The notes below the pieces were generated by a model. The model was not told the origin of the DNA. It did no database searches and saw nothing but the letters and a program-made list of their open reading frames with translations. This document shows, one piece after another, positions 32,964 through 42,144 of a DNA stretch of 64,000 nt. Both the position numbers and the translations under genes were made by a program. Position 1 is the stretch's first letter. Every line of letters starts with the position of its first letter. Source of the stretch: Ectopseudomonas oleovorans (lineage in GTDB: Bacteria; Pseudomonadota; Gammaproteobacteria; Pseudomonadales; Pseudomonadaceae); contig NZ_QASO01000037.1 of assembly GCF_003052605.1 (NCBI RefSeq), positions 1 to 64,000 on the forward strand. The letters run 5' to 3'.

Positions 32964-33542
32964 ATGCCCGCAATCCCTGTATCCCGGCGTCTGGTCGGCG
33001 CTGGTCTCCTGGCCGCAGCACTGGCCAGCGGCTGCGCGACCACCACCGCGCCGCTGGTGCCAGACGCCATAGAAGGCGTCTCCTCCGCTCCCGAACCCGA
33101 GGCACCCGAGTTCATTCCCGTCGTGCGCTATGGCCGCTACACGCTGGTCGAGCTGGCACCCACGGCGGCGCAGCGTGACTTGCTGTTGCAGACCATCGAC
33201 GTGTCCATGCCCGAGGATGCCCGCGCCACGGTGGGCGATGGGCTGCGGCATGTGCTCAAACGCAGTGGCTACCAGCTTTGCGAGACGCCCAGCGCCGTGA
33301 CCGAGTTGTATGCGCTGCCGCTGCCGGCGGCGCACCGGCATCTTGGCCCCATGACCTTGCGCGATGCGCTGCTCACCCTGGCCGGCCCGGCCTGGGAACT
33401 GCATGCGGATGAACGGGCACGGCAGATTTGCTTTGAGCAGCCTGGAGGCAGTGCGACCGCCGAGCACGCACACGAGCCGCCTGTTGCCGAGGCGGTGCAG
33501 ACGTTTCCGCTGATGCCTTCGGTTTCGGGAGGCCAGCCATGA
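32964..33542 (+). CDS. PilL-like ICE lipoprotein (PFGI-1 class)
   Basis: A 192-residue lipoprotein. The signal sequence ends in a lipobox LASGC at about residues 21-25. The conserved domain (VRYGRYTLVELAPTAAQRDLLLQTIDVSMP, DALLTLAGPAWEL) matches the PilL N-terminal domain protein that opens the type G conjugation locus. PilL homologues resemble secretin-associated lipoproteins. It probably sits at the outer membrane. It starts the T4SS gene series after the Gabija pair, and its stop overlaps the next gene by four bases. Confidence 0.82.
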   Translation: MPAIPVSRRLVGAGLLAAALASGCATTTAPLVPDAIEGVSSAPEPEAPEFIPVVRYGRYTLVELAPTAAQRDLLLQTIDVSMPEDARATVGDGLRHVLKRSGYQLCETPSAVTELYALPLPAAHRHLGPMTLRDALLTLAGPAWELHADERARQICFEQPGGSATAEHAHEPPVAEAVQTFPLMPSVSGGQP

Positions 33543-34180
33543 ATACCGCGCAGGCTCCCCGGCGCCCGATCTCCGCCGTGGTGTTGCAGAGCCTAATGTG
33601 GCTCTGGCTGATCAGCCTCAGCGTTTTCGCTGCCCTGAGCTACCAGACCATGAACGACCAGGCCGACCAGACGCTGCTTGATTCCCGCCTGCAACGTCTC
33701 GAAGCGCAGGCGGTGGGCCTGGCCGAGACCATTGAGGCCATCCAGCAGCGTCCAGTCGTCGCAACAGCGGCAGACCTCAAAGATACCCGCGAACGCCTGG
33801 AAGCACGCGCCGCCCAGGTCGAGACAACGCTGAGCGGCTATGCCGCTGCCGAAGACCTTCAGGCGCTTCGTGCGGAAGTCGAGCAGATCAAGGCACGCCC
33901 AAGCGCCCTGCGTGCCGCAGCGCCCGCCCAGCCGCGCTCACCGAGCAGGCCCACCGCCAAACCAGAACCGCCGCCACTGCCGTTCCGCATCGTCGGCGCC
34001 GAACTTCGCGCCGGCCAGCGCAGCCTGTCCGTCACACCGAATAACGGGAACTTCACGCCCGACCAGCTTCAAGTGCTGCTTCCCGGCGATGCCGTCGGCC
34101 CGTGGCGCCTGCAGGCAGTCGAGGGCAACACTGCGGTGTTCCAGGCCGGCGACCAGACCCGTCGCATGGCGATTCCTTGA
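33539..34180 (+). CDS. ICE inner-membrane protein with PilP-like C-terminus
   Basis: A 213-residue protein with one N-terminal membrane helix (about residues 14-32), a coiled-coil region (about 40-130) with repeated LxxxxAxxLxxT patterns, a Pro-rich linker and a C-terminal domain (PFRIVGAELRAGQRSLSVTP, GDAVGPWRLQAVEGNTAVFQAG). The C-terminal domain resembles PilP/GspC-type periplasmic modules that connect inner membrane and outer membrane parts of secretion machines. It overlaps PilL by four bases. The specific function is not known. Confidence 0.7.
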   Translation: MNTAQAPRRPISAVVLQSLMWLWLISLSVFAALSYQTMNDQADQTLLDSRLQRLEAQAVGLAETIEAIQQRPVVATAADLKDTRERLEARAAQVETTLSGYAAAEDLQALRAEVEQIKARPSALRAAAPAQPRSPSRPTAKPEPPPLPFRIVGAELRAGQRSLSVTPNNGNFTPDQLQVLLPGDAVGPWRLQAVEGNTAVFQAGDQTRRMAIP

Positions 34181-34194
34181 GCGGAGCGCACGAC

Positions 34195-34932
34195 ATGAAA
34201 CCGTCGATCATCCTTTCCGCGCTCCTGCTCGCGTCTGCCCAGTTGCCCGCCTGGGCGCAGCAGCCGGCCACGGCTCCCGCCGGCAGTGCGCACAGCCAGG
34301 AGCGCCCGCTGGTTACTCGCTCCCTGGACGACCGAGTGGCAGGCGACTGGGGCCTGCAACCGCAGGAGTGGGCTCGCTATCGCGAGCTGATGGACGGGCC
34401 GTTGGGCATCTACTCGCCCAACCTGGACCCACTGTCCGCCCTGGGCATCGAGGCGCGCACCGACGAGGAACGGCGCCGCTACGCAGAGCTGCAGGTGCAG
34501 GTCGAGGCGCGCCGTATCGAGAAGCTGCTCGCCTACCAGCGTGCCTACGACCAGGCCTGGCAGCGCCTGAGTCCCGGCATGCAGCGGGTGAACCTGCCTG
34601 ACGAAAAACCCGGCGCCGGCACAAGCGCCAATCCCTTGCGCGGTTCAGGCCGCACGGCCGTGTTCGTCAAGGACGGCTGCGCGGCCTGCGGGCAACTCGT
34701 GCAGCGCCTGCAATCCTCCGGCACCGAGTTCGACCTGTACATGGTCGGCAGCCGCCAAGACGACACGCGCATCCGCGACTGGGCCAAGCGTGCGAACGTC
34801 GATCCGGCGCGCGTGCGCAGCGGTGGCATCACGCTCAACCATGATGGCGGGCGGTGGCTGTCGCTGAGCTTGCCCGGAGACCTTCCTGCGGTCGTGCGCG
34901 AGGTGAACGGTCAATGGCAGCGCCAGCCATAG
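34195..34932 (+). CDS. PFL_4693-family ICE protein
   Basis: A 245-residue exported protein with a clear signal peptide (MKPSIILSALLLASAQLPAWAQ). Conserved WARYRELMDGPLGIYSPNLDPLSALGIEAR is a hallmark of the PFL_4693 family. The C-terminal half has a thioredoxin-like CAAC motif (DGCAACGQLVQRL), so it may act on disulfides during assembly. It follows the PilP-like gene and overlaps the lytic transglycosylase gene by 19 bases. Confidence 0.85.
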   Translation: MKPSIILSALLLASAQLPAWAQQPATAPAGSAHSQERPLVTRSLDDRVAGDWGLQPQEWARYRELMDGPLGIYSPNLDPLSALGIEARTDEERRRYAELQVQVEARRIEKLLAYQRAYDQAWQRLSPGMQRVNLPDEKPGAGTSANPLRGSGRTAVFVKDGCAACGQLVQRLQSSGTEFDLYMVGSRQDDTRIRDWAKRANVDPARVRSGGITLNHDGGRWLSLSLPGDLPAVVREVNGQWQRQP

Positions 34933-35519
34933 CGGCCACCTCCGTTTCGCAGTGCTTGCGCGCACTGGTGATCGCGGCGGGCCTGTGCGCCTGCGCCGCC
35001 CATGCCCAGGAGCTTCCGCCACCGGCTTACCAGCTTGCCGCACAGCGCGCGGGCATCCCCTCGACGGTGCTCTACGCCGTGGCTTTGCAGGAAAGCGGCA
35101 TCCGCCGCAACGGGCGCATCGTCCCGTGGCCGTGGTCCCTCAACGTCGCCGGTCAGTCGCGCCGCTTCACCACCCGTGCCGACGCCTGCGCTGGTTTGCA
35201 GCAGGCAATGCGCGCCACGCCGCACACACGCATCGACGCGGGCCTGGGCCAGATCAACCTCGGCTACCACCAGCAGCGCTACGCCAGCCCGTGCGACCTG
35301 CTCGACCCATACAGCAACCTCGCCATCGCCGCTGAAATCCTGAAAGAGCAGCACACCTCGGGCGAGGACTGGTTGCCGGCGATCGGTCGCTACCACCGTC
35401 CTGCGGGCGGAGAACCTGCGGCTCGTTACCGGCGCAGCGTGTCGCGCCACCTTGCCCGTGTGCAGGGCACACACCCAACCGCCGCGGCCATCGCCGTGCA
35501 CCAGGAGAGCACCCCATGA
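34914..35519 (+). CDS. Conjugation-associated lytic transglycosylase
   Basis: A 201-residue exported protein of the SLT type. The signal peptide covers about residues 1-29 (ALVIAAGLCACAAHAQ). The catalytic Glu is in ALQESGIRRNG, and GLGQINLGYH and the later AIGRYHRPAGG are the other two consensus motifs of soluble lytic transglycosylases. It should open peptidoglycan locally for T4SS assembly. The start at 34914 was chosen since it begins a proper signal peptide and upstream frame would overlap the previous gene entirely. Its stop overlaps the next gene (ATGA). Confidence 0.88.
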   Translation: MAAPAIAATSVSQCLRALVIAAGLCACAAHAQELPPPAYQLAAQRAGIPSTVLYAVALQESGIRRNGRIVPWPWSLNVAGQSRRFTTRADACAGLQQAMRATPHTRIDAGLGQINLGYHQQRYASPCDLLDPYSNLAIAAEILKEQHTSGEDWLPAIGRYHRPAGGEPAARYRRSVSRHLARVQGTHPTAAAIAVHQESTP

Positions 35520-36064
35520 AAACATCCCATTTGACCCATCTCACACTGAAGGGCCTGCTCGTGCTGCTGGCGGCTCTGCCACTGGCCTCGCGCGCCGGAG
35601 AGCCCCTGATCGTCGTCGAAGACCGTGGCGGCACGTCGGCGCTGCCGTACTACGAGGCTCTGAACCTTCAGCCGCGCGCCAATGCTCCGGCCGGGCCGCC
35701 CATCCCGATGCTCCCGGTGCCCGCCACGCCCATGGATGAGGCCGCGATGTTGCCGGTGCGCAGTGCCAAGCTCACGCCTGGCACCGTCGCGCGGCGCGTG
35801 ATCGAGGCACCGGGCCTGCGGCCTTTCGTAGTCGTCGGCGACGACGAAGCTTCCCACGCCTGGCTGCTTCGCCAGGCGGGCTCGCTGCGCGAGCGCGGCG
35901 CGGTGGGCCTGGTGGTTAACGTCGAGACCATGCAGGGCCTGGCACGGCTGCGCGCCCTGGTGCCCGGCGTGCCCCTTGCGCCTGTGGCCGGTGACGACCT
36001 GGCCGAGCGCCTGGGTCTGCGGCATTACCCGGTGCTGATCACAGCCACCGGCATCGAGCAATGA
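35516..36064 (+). CDS. PFL_4695-family ICE protein
   Basis: A 182-residue secreted protein with signal peptide (LLVLLAALPLASRAGE). It has the PFL_4695-family core: YYEALNL near 42, RRVIEAPGLRPFVVVGDDEASHAWLLR and GLVVNVETMQGLARLRALVPGVPLAP, ending in LITATGIEQ. The function is unknown; by position between transglycosylase and coupling protein it is a periplasmic component of the conjugation machine. It overlaps the preceding gene by four bases and the coupling protein gene begins five bases after it. Confidence 0.85.
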   Translation: MKTSHLTHLTLKGLLVLLAALPLASRAGEPLIVVEDRGGTSALPYYEALNLQPRANAPAGPPIPMLPVPATPMDEAAMLPVRSAKLTPGTVARRVIEAPGLRPFVVVGDDEASHAWLLRQAGSLRERGAVGLVVNVETMQGLARLRALVPGVPLAPVAGDDLAERLGLRHYPVLITATGIEQ

Positions 36065-36068
36065 AGCC

Positions 36069-38252
36069 ATGTCGGGGAAACAGCCGGTCGAGGTTCTGCT
36101 GCGCCCAGCGGTGGAGTTCTATACCGTCGCGGCGTGTGCAGGCGCCGCGTTTCTGTCCCTGGTGGCCCCGTGGTCGCTCGCGCTGAGCCCCGCCATGGGC
36201 GTCGGCAGTGCGCTGGCGTTCTGCATCTACGGTGCCATCCGCTACCGCGATGCCCGCGTCATCCTGCGCTACCGACGCAACATTCGCCGCTTGCCGCGCT
36301 ATGTGATGACCAGCAAGGACGTGCCGGTCAGCCAGCAGCGTCTGTTCGTGGGACGCGGATTTCTGTGGGAGCAGAAACATACCCATCGGCTGATGCAGAC
36401 ATACAGACCGGAATTTCGCCGCTACGTCGAGCTGACGCCGGCCTACCGGCTGGCGCGCAGGCTGGAGGAACGGCTGGAGTTCGCGCCATTCCCGCTGTCC
36501 CGGCTACCTGCGCTCACGGGCTGGGATGTGCCTTTCAACCCGGTGCGCCCGCTGCCGCCTGTGGGCGGCCTGCCGCGCCTGCACGGCATCGAACCCGATG
36601 AGGTGGACGTCAGCCTACCGCTGGGTGAGCGCGTCGGGCATTCGCTGGTGCTGGGCACCACGCGCGTGGGCAAGACGCGGTTGGCCGAGTTGTTCGTGAC
36701 TCAGGACATCCGGCGCAAGAACGCCGACGGCGAGCACGAGGTCGTCATCGTCATCGACCCCAAGGGCGACGCCGATCTTTTGAAGCGAGTGTACGTCGAG
36801 GCCAAGCGCGCGGGGCGCGAGGGCGAGTTCTATGTCTTCCACTTGGGCTGGCCCGACATTTCCGCGCGCTACAACGCTGTGGGCCGCTTTGGGCGCATCA
36901 GCGAGGTGGCCACCCGTGTTGCAGGACAGCTCTCCGGGGAAGGCAACAGCGCGGCATTTCGCGAGTTCGCCTGGCGCTTCGTGAACATCATCGCCCGTGC
37001 CCTGGTGGAACTGGGGCAGCGTCCTGACTACATGCTGATCCAGCGGCATGTCATCAACATCGACGCGCTGTTCATCGAGTACGCCCAACACTACTTCGCC
37101 AAGACCGAGCCCAAGGCCTGGGAGGTCATCGTCCAGATCGAGGCCAAGCTCAACGAGAAGAACATCCCGCGCAACATGATCGGGCGCGAAAAGCGCGTGG
37201 TGGCGCTGGAGCAGTACCTCTCGCAGGCGCGCAACTACGACCCGGTGCTCGACGGCCTGCGCTCGGCAGTGCGCTACGACAAGACCTACTTCGACAAGAT
37301 CGTCGCATCGCTGCTGCCGCTGCTGGAGAAGCTCACCAGCGGCAAGATCGCCCAGCTTCTGGCCCCGAACTACTCCGACCTGGCCGACCCACGCCCGATC
37401 TTCGATTGGATGCAGGTCATCCGAAAGCGCGCCGTGGTCTATGTCGGCCTCGATGCGCTGTCCGACGCCGAGGTCGCCGCCGCAGTCGGCAATTCCATGT
37501 TCTCCGACCTGGTTTCGGTCGCCGGCCACATCTACAAGCACGGGATCGACGACGGCCTGCCGGGCGCATCGGCTGGCTCGCGCGTGCCGATCAACGTCCA
37601 TGCCGATGAGTTCAACGAGTTGATGGGCGACGAGTTCATCCCGCTGATCAACAAGGGCGGCGGCGCTGGCCTGCAAGTCACCGCGTACACACAGACGCTC
37701 TCGGACATCGAAGCACGCATTGGCAACCGCGCGAAGGCCGGTCAGGTGATCGGCAACTTCAACAACCTGTTCATGCTGCGCGTGCGCGAGACGGCTACCG
37801 CTGAATTGCTGACCCGGCAATTGCCGAAGGTCGAGGTCTATACGACCACCATCGTCAGCGGCGCGACCGACAGCTCCGATATTCGTGGAGCGACAGACTT
37901 TACGTCAAACACCCAGGACCGCATCAGCATGTCCAGCGTGCCGATGATCGAGCCATCGCACATCGTCGGCCTGCCCAAAGGCCAGTGCTTCGCGCTGCTG
38001 CAGGGCGGTCAGCTTTGGAAGGTGCGTATGCCGTTGCCGGCGCCAGACCCGGATGAAGTGATGCCGGCGGACTTGCAGCAACTGGCCGGGCACATGCGCC
38101 AGAGCTACAGCGAGGCCACGCAGTGGTGGGAGTTCACCAGCTCCCCGGTCTTGCAGGACGCGGCCTTGCCGGACGATCTGCTCGATGAGACGGCCATCAC
38201 CACACCCATCACCGGCACGGGCGATACGGCCAGCGAAGAGGCCGCGCCATGA
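36069..38252 (+). CDS. traD: Conjugative coupling protein TraD (SXT/TOL type)
   Basis: A 727-residue type IV coupling protein. Two membrane helices lie near the N-terminus (about residues 16-60). Walker A GTTRVGKTR is near residue 196, and the Walker B-like VIVIDPKGDADLL near 225-237. Later VHADEFNEL near 513 is the motif for the second acidic Walker region. The family is VirD4/TraG-like and belongs to the SXT/TOL TraD branch. It links the relaxase-DNA complex to the transfer channel. It overlaps the following gene by four bases. Confidence 0.92.
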   Translation: MSGKQPVEVLLRPAVEFYTVAACAGAAFLSLVAPWSLALSPAMGVGSALAFCIYGAIRYRDARVILRYRRNIRRLPRYVMTSKDVPVSQQRLFVGRGFLWEQKHTHRLMQTYRPEFRRYVELTPAYRLARRLEERLEFAPFPLSRLPALTGWDVPFNPVRPLPPVGGLPRLHGIEPDEVDVSLPLGERVGHSLVLGTTRVGKTRLAELFVTQDIRRKNADGEHEVVIVIDPKGDADLLKRVYVEAKRAGREGEFYVFHLGWPDISARYNAVGRFGRISEVATRVAGQLSGEGNSAAFREFAWRFVNIIARALVELGQRPDYMLIQRHVINIDALFIEYAQHYFAKTEPKAWEVIVQIEAKLNEKNIPRNMIGREKRVVALEQYLSQARNYDPVLDGLRSAVRYDKTYFDKIVASLLPLLEKLTSGKIAQLLAPNYSDLADPRPIFDWMQVIRKRAVVYVGLDALSDAEVAAAVGNSMFSDLVSVAGHIYKHGIDDGLPGASAGSRVPINVHADEFNELMGDEFIPLINKGGGAGLQVTAYTQTLSDIEARIGNRAKAGQVIGNFNNLFMLRVRETATAELLTRQLPKVEVYTTTIVSGATDSSDIRGATDFTSNTQDRISMSSVPMIEPSHIVGLPKGQCFALLQGGQLWKVRMPLPAPDPDEVMPADLQQLAGHMRQSYSEATQWWEFTSSPVLQDAALPDDLLDETAITTPITGTGDTASEEAAP

Positions 38253-39010
38253 GCGATGCCGCCTCGACTGCGCAGCGCGAGCAGAACCGCCGCCAGGGCT
38301 TGATCGTCGGCACCATCACCTTGCCGCTCCGGCTGCTCGGGGTGCTGGTCGGCTCGCTGCTGTTCTCGATCCTGATGGAGTGCATCGGCATGCACCTGTT
38401 CTGGAAAGACCAGGGCTGGCAGCACTCCCAGCAAATGTTGCAGTACGAGCTGGGGCACCTGTCCAAGCATTTCACGCGCAGCGTGGTCGTGCAGGAGCCG
38501 GGGCGAACGGCGCACGAGCTGGTGGACACGGGTTATGAATGGGTGTTCGTGCGATCAGGGCTCCTGGAGCGCATGAGCCAGACCGCCGAGCGCGCCCGCG
38601 CGCCCAGCCAGGGGAAAAACCAGGACGGAGGGCGCAACTTCCGCTACTTCATCAGCCAGGTCTATGTCTGGACGGAGAGCTACCTGATCGCCGCAGCCTT
38701 CACGACGCTTACTTTCCTCGTGCGCCTGCTGGTCCTGGCGCTCACGCTGCCGCTGATCTTCACGGCCGCTTTCGTCGGCCTGATCGACGGTTTGGTACGG
38801 CGGGATGTGCGCCGGTTCGGCGCAGGCCGGGAATCCGGCTTTATCTATCACCGAGCGAAAGCGAGCCTGATGCCGCTGGCCGTGCTGCCCTGGGTCACGT
38901 ACCTGGCGCTGCCGATCTCGGTGCATCCGCTGCTGATCCTGCTGCCCAGCGCCGGCTTGCTGGGGCTGGCCGTGAGCCTGACTGCAGGGAGCTTCAAGAA
39001 GTACCTCTAG
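38249..39010 (+). CDS. PFL_4697-family ICE membrane protein
   Basis: A 253-residue membrane protein with about four helices: near residues 18-40 (LIVGTITLPLRLLGVLVGSLLFSIL), 145-170, 172-195 and 215-250. The family is conserved right after traD in PFGI-1 type ICEs. It probably forms part of the inner-membrane base of the coupling or secretion machinery, but its role has not been tested. Start overlaps traD by four bases, suggesting coupled translation. Confidence 0.85.
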   Translation: MSDAASTAQREQNRRQGLIVGTITLPLRLLGVLVGSLLFSILMECIGMHLFWKDQGWQHSQQMLQYELGHLSKHFTRSVVVQEPGRTAHELVDTGYEWVFVRSGLLERMSQTAERARAPSQGKNQDGGRNFRYFISQVYVWTESYLIAAAFTTLTFLVRLLVLALTLPLIFTAAFVGLIDGLVRRDVRRFGAGRESGFIYHRAKASLMPLAVLPWVTYLALPISVHPLLILLPSAGLLGLAVSLTAGSFKKYL

Positions 39011-39106
39011 GCCATCAATCCGGTCATCCGCAGGTTCTTATTGTTTGCGGCCTGATACGCCTTTGATCGCCACGATCAAGCCATTGCTTATCACAGGAAT
39101 GGCGCG

Positions 39107-39490
39107 ATGTTGGCTCCGATCTGGCTGCGCGCCGCGCATCGCGGCGTGCCCACTTTTCTCGTGACGGCCCTGCTGATGGGTCAGTTCCCGGTTGCCTTGG
39201 CCGAATCCCCGGCACAGCGCCAGGAGCTGGTTGCCGCGCTACGCCAGCTCGACGCGCTGGAGCGCACCATCGCGGATGGCGCTGCACACGCACCCATCCA
39301 GCCGGGCGAGCGCTACCACTTCGATTACCCACGACTGCTGGCTGATCTGGCGCGTGTGCGCGCCGGCATCCAGGCCCATCTCACACCGTCGCGCGCCCAG
39401 CCACGCGACCTCTCCGAACTGGCTGGTGTGTACCGCACCGAGCGGACCGCCCCGCCATCGCTGCCGACGACTGCGCAGGGCAGACCATGA
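39107..39490 (+). CDS. RAQPRD-family ICE protein
   Basis: A 127-residue secreted protein. The RAQPRD motif that names the family is intact (SRAQPRDLSELAGVYR). A signal peptide covers about residues 14-34 (FLVTALLMGQFPVALAE), with cleavage likely after A. The mature part is helical. It belongs to the type G conjugation locus and its function is unknown. A gap of about 100 bases separates it from the previous gene, so a promoter may lie there. It overlaps the next gene by four bases. Confidence 0.9.
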   Translation: MLAPIWLRAAHRGVPTFLVTALLMGQFPVALAESPAQRQELVAALRQLDALERTIADGAAHAPIQPGERYHFDYPRLLADLARVRAGIQAHLTPSRAQPRDLSELAGVYRTERTAPPSLPTTAQGRP

Positions 39491-39720
39491 ACGGCGCCCA
39501 GGTCTCGGCATTTCAAGCCAACAGCGGTATCGCGCCGTCCGCGATGGCGACCGTTCTGGTCGGCATCGTGTTTGCGGTTCTGCTCGTCTGGGGCGTCTGG
39601 GCCATCCGAACGGCCTACGTGGGGTGGGCCGAGAACCGCCTCAACCAACGCCAGTTCCTCGGCGTCTGCATCCGCTTCGTCGCGATGTACCTCGTCATGA
39701 CGTTCTTCCTCCTCTCCTGA
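39487..39720 (+). CDS. PFL_4701-family small membrane protein
   Basis: A 77-residue membrane protein with helices at about 20-41 (AMATVLVGIVFAVLLVWGVWAI) and 58-76 (FVAMYLVMTFFLL). This corresponds to the small PFL_4701-type (DUF3262) protein of the type G T4SS, possibly a pilin-like or platform component. It overlaps the RAQPRD gene by four bases. Confidence 0.8.
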   Translation: MNGAQVSAFQANSGIAPSAMATVLVGIVFAVLLVWGVWAIRTAYVGWAENRLNQRQFLGVCIRFVAMYLVMTFFLLS

Positions 39721-39736
39721 CCTGAAGGGATTGACC

Positions 39737-40096
39737 ATGCCAAACCGCATCCTCACTACTCGTTTTGTCCAACGCGCCGCCGTCGCCCTGGGTGCCGCCG
39801 CGCTGCCCGCGCTGTCGTTTGCGCAAGGTCTGCCGCAGCTGGAAAACCCGACCCGCGGCGCCGGCAGCGGCATCATGGAAACAATCAGGAACTACGGCTA
39901 CGACATCATCATGCTCGTGGCCCTCCTGGTGGTGGCGTCGATGTTCATTGGCGTGTGCTACCACGCCTACGGCACCTACGCGGAAATCCACACCGGTCGC
40001 AAGACTTGGGGGCAGTTCGGTCTCACGGTCGCCATCGGCGCCGTCCTGCTCGTGATCGGCATCTGGCTGCTCACCGAAGCCACCGGCATCCTGTAA
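39737..40096 (+). CDS. PFL_4702-family putative pilin-like protein
   Basis: A 119-residue protein with a long N-terminal signal (RAAVALGAAALPALSFAQ) followed by two hydrophobic helices at about 53-75 (YDIIMLVALLVVASMFIGVC) and 96-116 (FGLTVAIGAVLLVIGIWLLT). This resembles the VirB2-type pilin layout and matches the PFL_4702 (DUF2976) family. ATG at 39737 is preferred over a TTG two codons upstream. GAAGGG lies upstream as ribosome binding site. Confidence 0.8.
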   Translation: MPNRILTTRFVQRAAVALGAAALPALSFAQGLPQLENPTRGAGSGIMETIRNYGYDIIMLVALLVVASMFIGVCYHAYGTYAEIHTGRKTWGQFGLTVAIGAVLLVIGIWLLTEATGIL

Positions 40097-40109
40097 GCGA
40101 GGACGGGCT

Positions 40110-40520
40110 ATGTCCGAGCAACAGCATGTCCGTGCCGATGGGACAGTCACGTTCCTTCCACACCGGCTCAACAGGCACCCGGTGGTCGTGCGCGGCCTCA
40201 CTGCCGATGAGTTGTGGATTTGCTGCGGCCTGTCCGGCGCTGCCGGCCTGGTGGTTGGCGCGCCGCTGTCCTGGGTGTTACGCACCATTGCCATCGCGCC
40301 GACCTTCGTTGTCCTGGGCGTGGCGCTGGGCGTTTTCATCGGCGGCGGCATCCTGCGCCGTCTCAAGCGTGGGCGTCCCGACACCTGGCTGTACCGGCAG
40401 TTGCAGTGGCGCATTGCCACGCGCCATCCGCTGATGGCCGGTTGGGTGGGCGGCCATGTGCTGATCTCGCGCTCCGGCTTCTGGACCATCCGCAGGGGCA
40501 TGCACGGGGGCGCGCGATGA
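40110..40520 (+). CDS. DUF3487 conjugal transfer membrane protein
   Basis: A 136-residue membrane protein, family DUF3487 (VirB3-like position). Start MSEQQHVRADGTVTFLPHRLNRHPVVVRGLTADELW is characteristic. Two membrane helices cover about 43-62 and 65-90 (GLSGAAGLVVGAPLSWVL, FVVLGVALGVFIGGGIL). Basic C-terminal part. It overlaps the next gene by four bases. Confidence 0.85.
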   Translation: MSEQQHVRADGTVTFLPHRLNRHPVVVRGLTADELWICCGLSGAAGLVVGAPLSWVLRTIAIAPTFVVLGVALGVFIGGGILRRLKRGRPDTWLYRQLQWRIATRHPLMAGWVGGHVLISRSGFWTIRRGMHGGAR

Positions 40521-41209
40521 GCCGTTTCAAGAACGAGATCACCCACCTGCAGGCGCACATCAAGACGCTGCGCCTCGGCGCGGGTGCGCTGGTCATCGTC
40601 GCCCTGGTCATGGGCGGCGGCTGGTGGAGCGCACCGCGCGATCTGACCATCCACGTCCCGCCTGACCTGCGCTCCGGCAGTACCCGCAAGTGGTGGGAAG
40701 TGCCGCCCGAGTCGGTCTATGCGTTCACGTTCTACGTGTTCCAGACCCTCAACCGCTGGCCGACGAATGGCGAAGAAGATTACCCGCGCAACCTCCACAC
40801 GCTCTCGCCGTACCTCACCCCGTCCTGCCAGGCATTCCTCAAGGCGGACTACGACTACCGCCGCAGCACGGGCGAGCTGCGCCAGCGGGTGCGTGGCATC
40901 TACGAAATTCCCGGTCGCAGCTATGGCGACAACCCCACGGCGCGCGTGCGTGTGATCTCCGACCGCGACTGGGTGGTGACGCTGGACATCAGCGCCGACG
41001 AGTACTACGGCGCCGAGCAGGTCAAGCGCGCCCTGGTGCGCTACCCCGTGAAGGTCGCGCGGGTGGATGTCGATCCCGCCCGCAACCCGTTCGGCCTGGT
41101 ACTCGACTGCTACGAGGGCACGCCCCAGCGCATCAGCGCCCCGGAGCCGACGCGCCCGGTGCCTGGTGGCCTAACGCCGCAAGCGCCTCAAGGAGGTAAT
41201 TTCCCATGA
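40517..41209 (+). CDS. PFL_4703-family ICE protein (VirB8/TraE-like)
   Basis: A 230-residue protein with one N-terminal membrane helix (about 19-37, LGAGALVIVALVMGGGWWSAP) and a periplasmic domain. Conserved ESVYAFTFYVFQTLNRWPTNGEEDYPRN and VTLDISADEYYGAEQVKRALVRYPVKVARVDVDPARNP fit the PFL_4703 (DUF2895) family. The topology resembles TraE/VirB8, an assembly factor of the inner membrane complex. ATGA overlap with the previous gene and with the next. Confidence 0.85.
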   Translation: MSRFKNEITHLQAHIKTLRLGAGALVIVALVMGGGWWSAPRDLTIHVPPDLRSGSTRKWWEVPPESVYAFTFYVFQTLNRWPTNGEEDYPRNLHTLSPYLTPSCQAFLKADYDYRRSTGELRQRVRGIYEIPGRSYGDNPTARVRVISDRDWVVTLDISADEYYGAEQVKRALVRYPVKVARVDVDPARNPFGLVLDCYEGTPQRISAPEPTRPVPGGLTPQAPQGGNFP

Positions 41210-42144
41210 AGCCCATGAAGCATCCTGTGTTCGCGCTGCTGGGGCTGCTGGCCGTGGCCGCTACAGTGGTTGTGTCCCCCGCTGTCCAGGCGGTGGAGAT
41301 CCTGCGCTGGGAGCGCATGCCGTTGGCGGTGCCGTTGAAGGTCGGCCAGGAGCGCATCGTGTTCATCGACCGAAACGTCCGCGTGGGTGTGCCTGCGGGC
41401 GTCGGCGAGCGGTTGCGCGTGCAGAGCGCGGGCGGCGCGGTGTACCTGCGTGCCAGCGAGCCGATCGAGCCCACGCGGCTGCAATTGCAGGACGCCGATA
41501 CGGGCGCGCTGATCCTGCTCGACATTGCGGCGGAGCCGCCCAAGGACGGCGAAGCCGAGCTGGAACCGGTACGCATCGTCGAGGGCAACAGCACACCGGC
41601 ACGGTATGGCGATCAGCCTGACGGTGCCGATGCGCCCCAGGCGCGCGCCCAGGATCAGGCGGGTACCCGGACGGCGCGGCGCGAAACGCCAATCCCCGTC
41701 GTGCTGACACGTTTTGCTGCGCAGAACCTCTACGCGCCGCTGCGCACTGTGGAAGCCTTGCCAGGCGTTATGCGGGTCAACCTGCGCCGTGGTCTCGATC
41801 TCGGCACGCTGATGCCGACGTTGCCAGTGCGCGCTGTGGCGCTCGCGTCGTGGCGTCTGGAAGACCAGTGGGTCACTGCCGTGCGCCTGACCAACAACAG
41901 CAACGACTGGATCAGCCTCGACCCGCGCGTGCTGCAAGGCGATTTCCTCACCGCCACTTTCCAGCACGAGGCGCTTGGCCCGCGCGGAACTCCCGAGGAC
42001 ACCACCGTCCTGTACCTGGTGACACGCGGACGCGGTCTCGCGCAGTCGCTGCTGCCGGCGATCCATCGCTTCGACCCCGCTGTGCATCTCCCGCCGCCCA
42101 AAGCCGCAGTCAGCAACGGCAGGGAGGCCCACCATGCGCAGTAA
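41206..42144 (+). CDS. PFL_4704-family ICE protein (TraK/VirB9-like)
   Basis: A 312-residue secreted protein with signal peptide (LLGLLAVAATVVVSPAVQAVE). Family DUF3438 (PFL_4704). The beta-rich N-terminal half (ILRWERMPLAVPLKVGQERIVFIDRNVRVG) and the C-terminal half (AVRLTNNSNDWISLDPRVLQGDFLTATFQHEALGPRG) fit a TraK/VirB9-like outer membrane scaffold. A strong AGGAGG at 41191 precedes the ATG. It overlaps the next gene by 11 bases. Confidence 0.85.
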   Translation: MKPMKHPVFALLGLLAVAATVVVSPAVQAVEILRWERMPLAVPLKVGQERIVFIDRNVRVGVPAGVGERLRVQSAGGAVYLRASEPIEPTRLQLQDADTGALILLDIAAEPPKDGEAELEPVRIVEGNSTPARYGDQPDGADAPQARAQDQAGTRTARRETPIPVVLTRFAAQNLYAPLRTVEALPGVMRVNLRRGLDLGTLMPTLPVRAVALASWRLEDQWVTAVRLTNNSNDWISLDPRVLQGDFLTATFQHEALGPRGTPEDTTVLYLVTRGRGLAQSLLPAIHRFDPAVHLPPPKAAVSNGREAHHAQ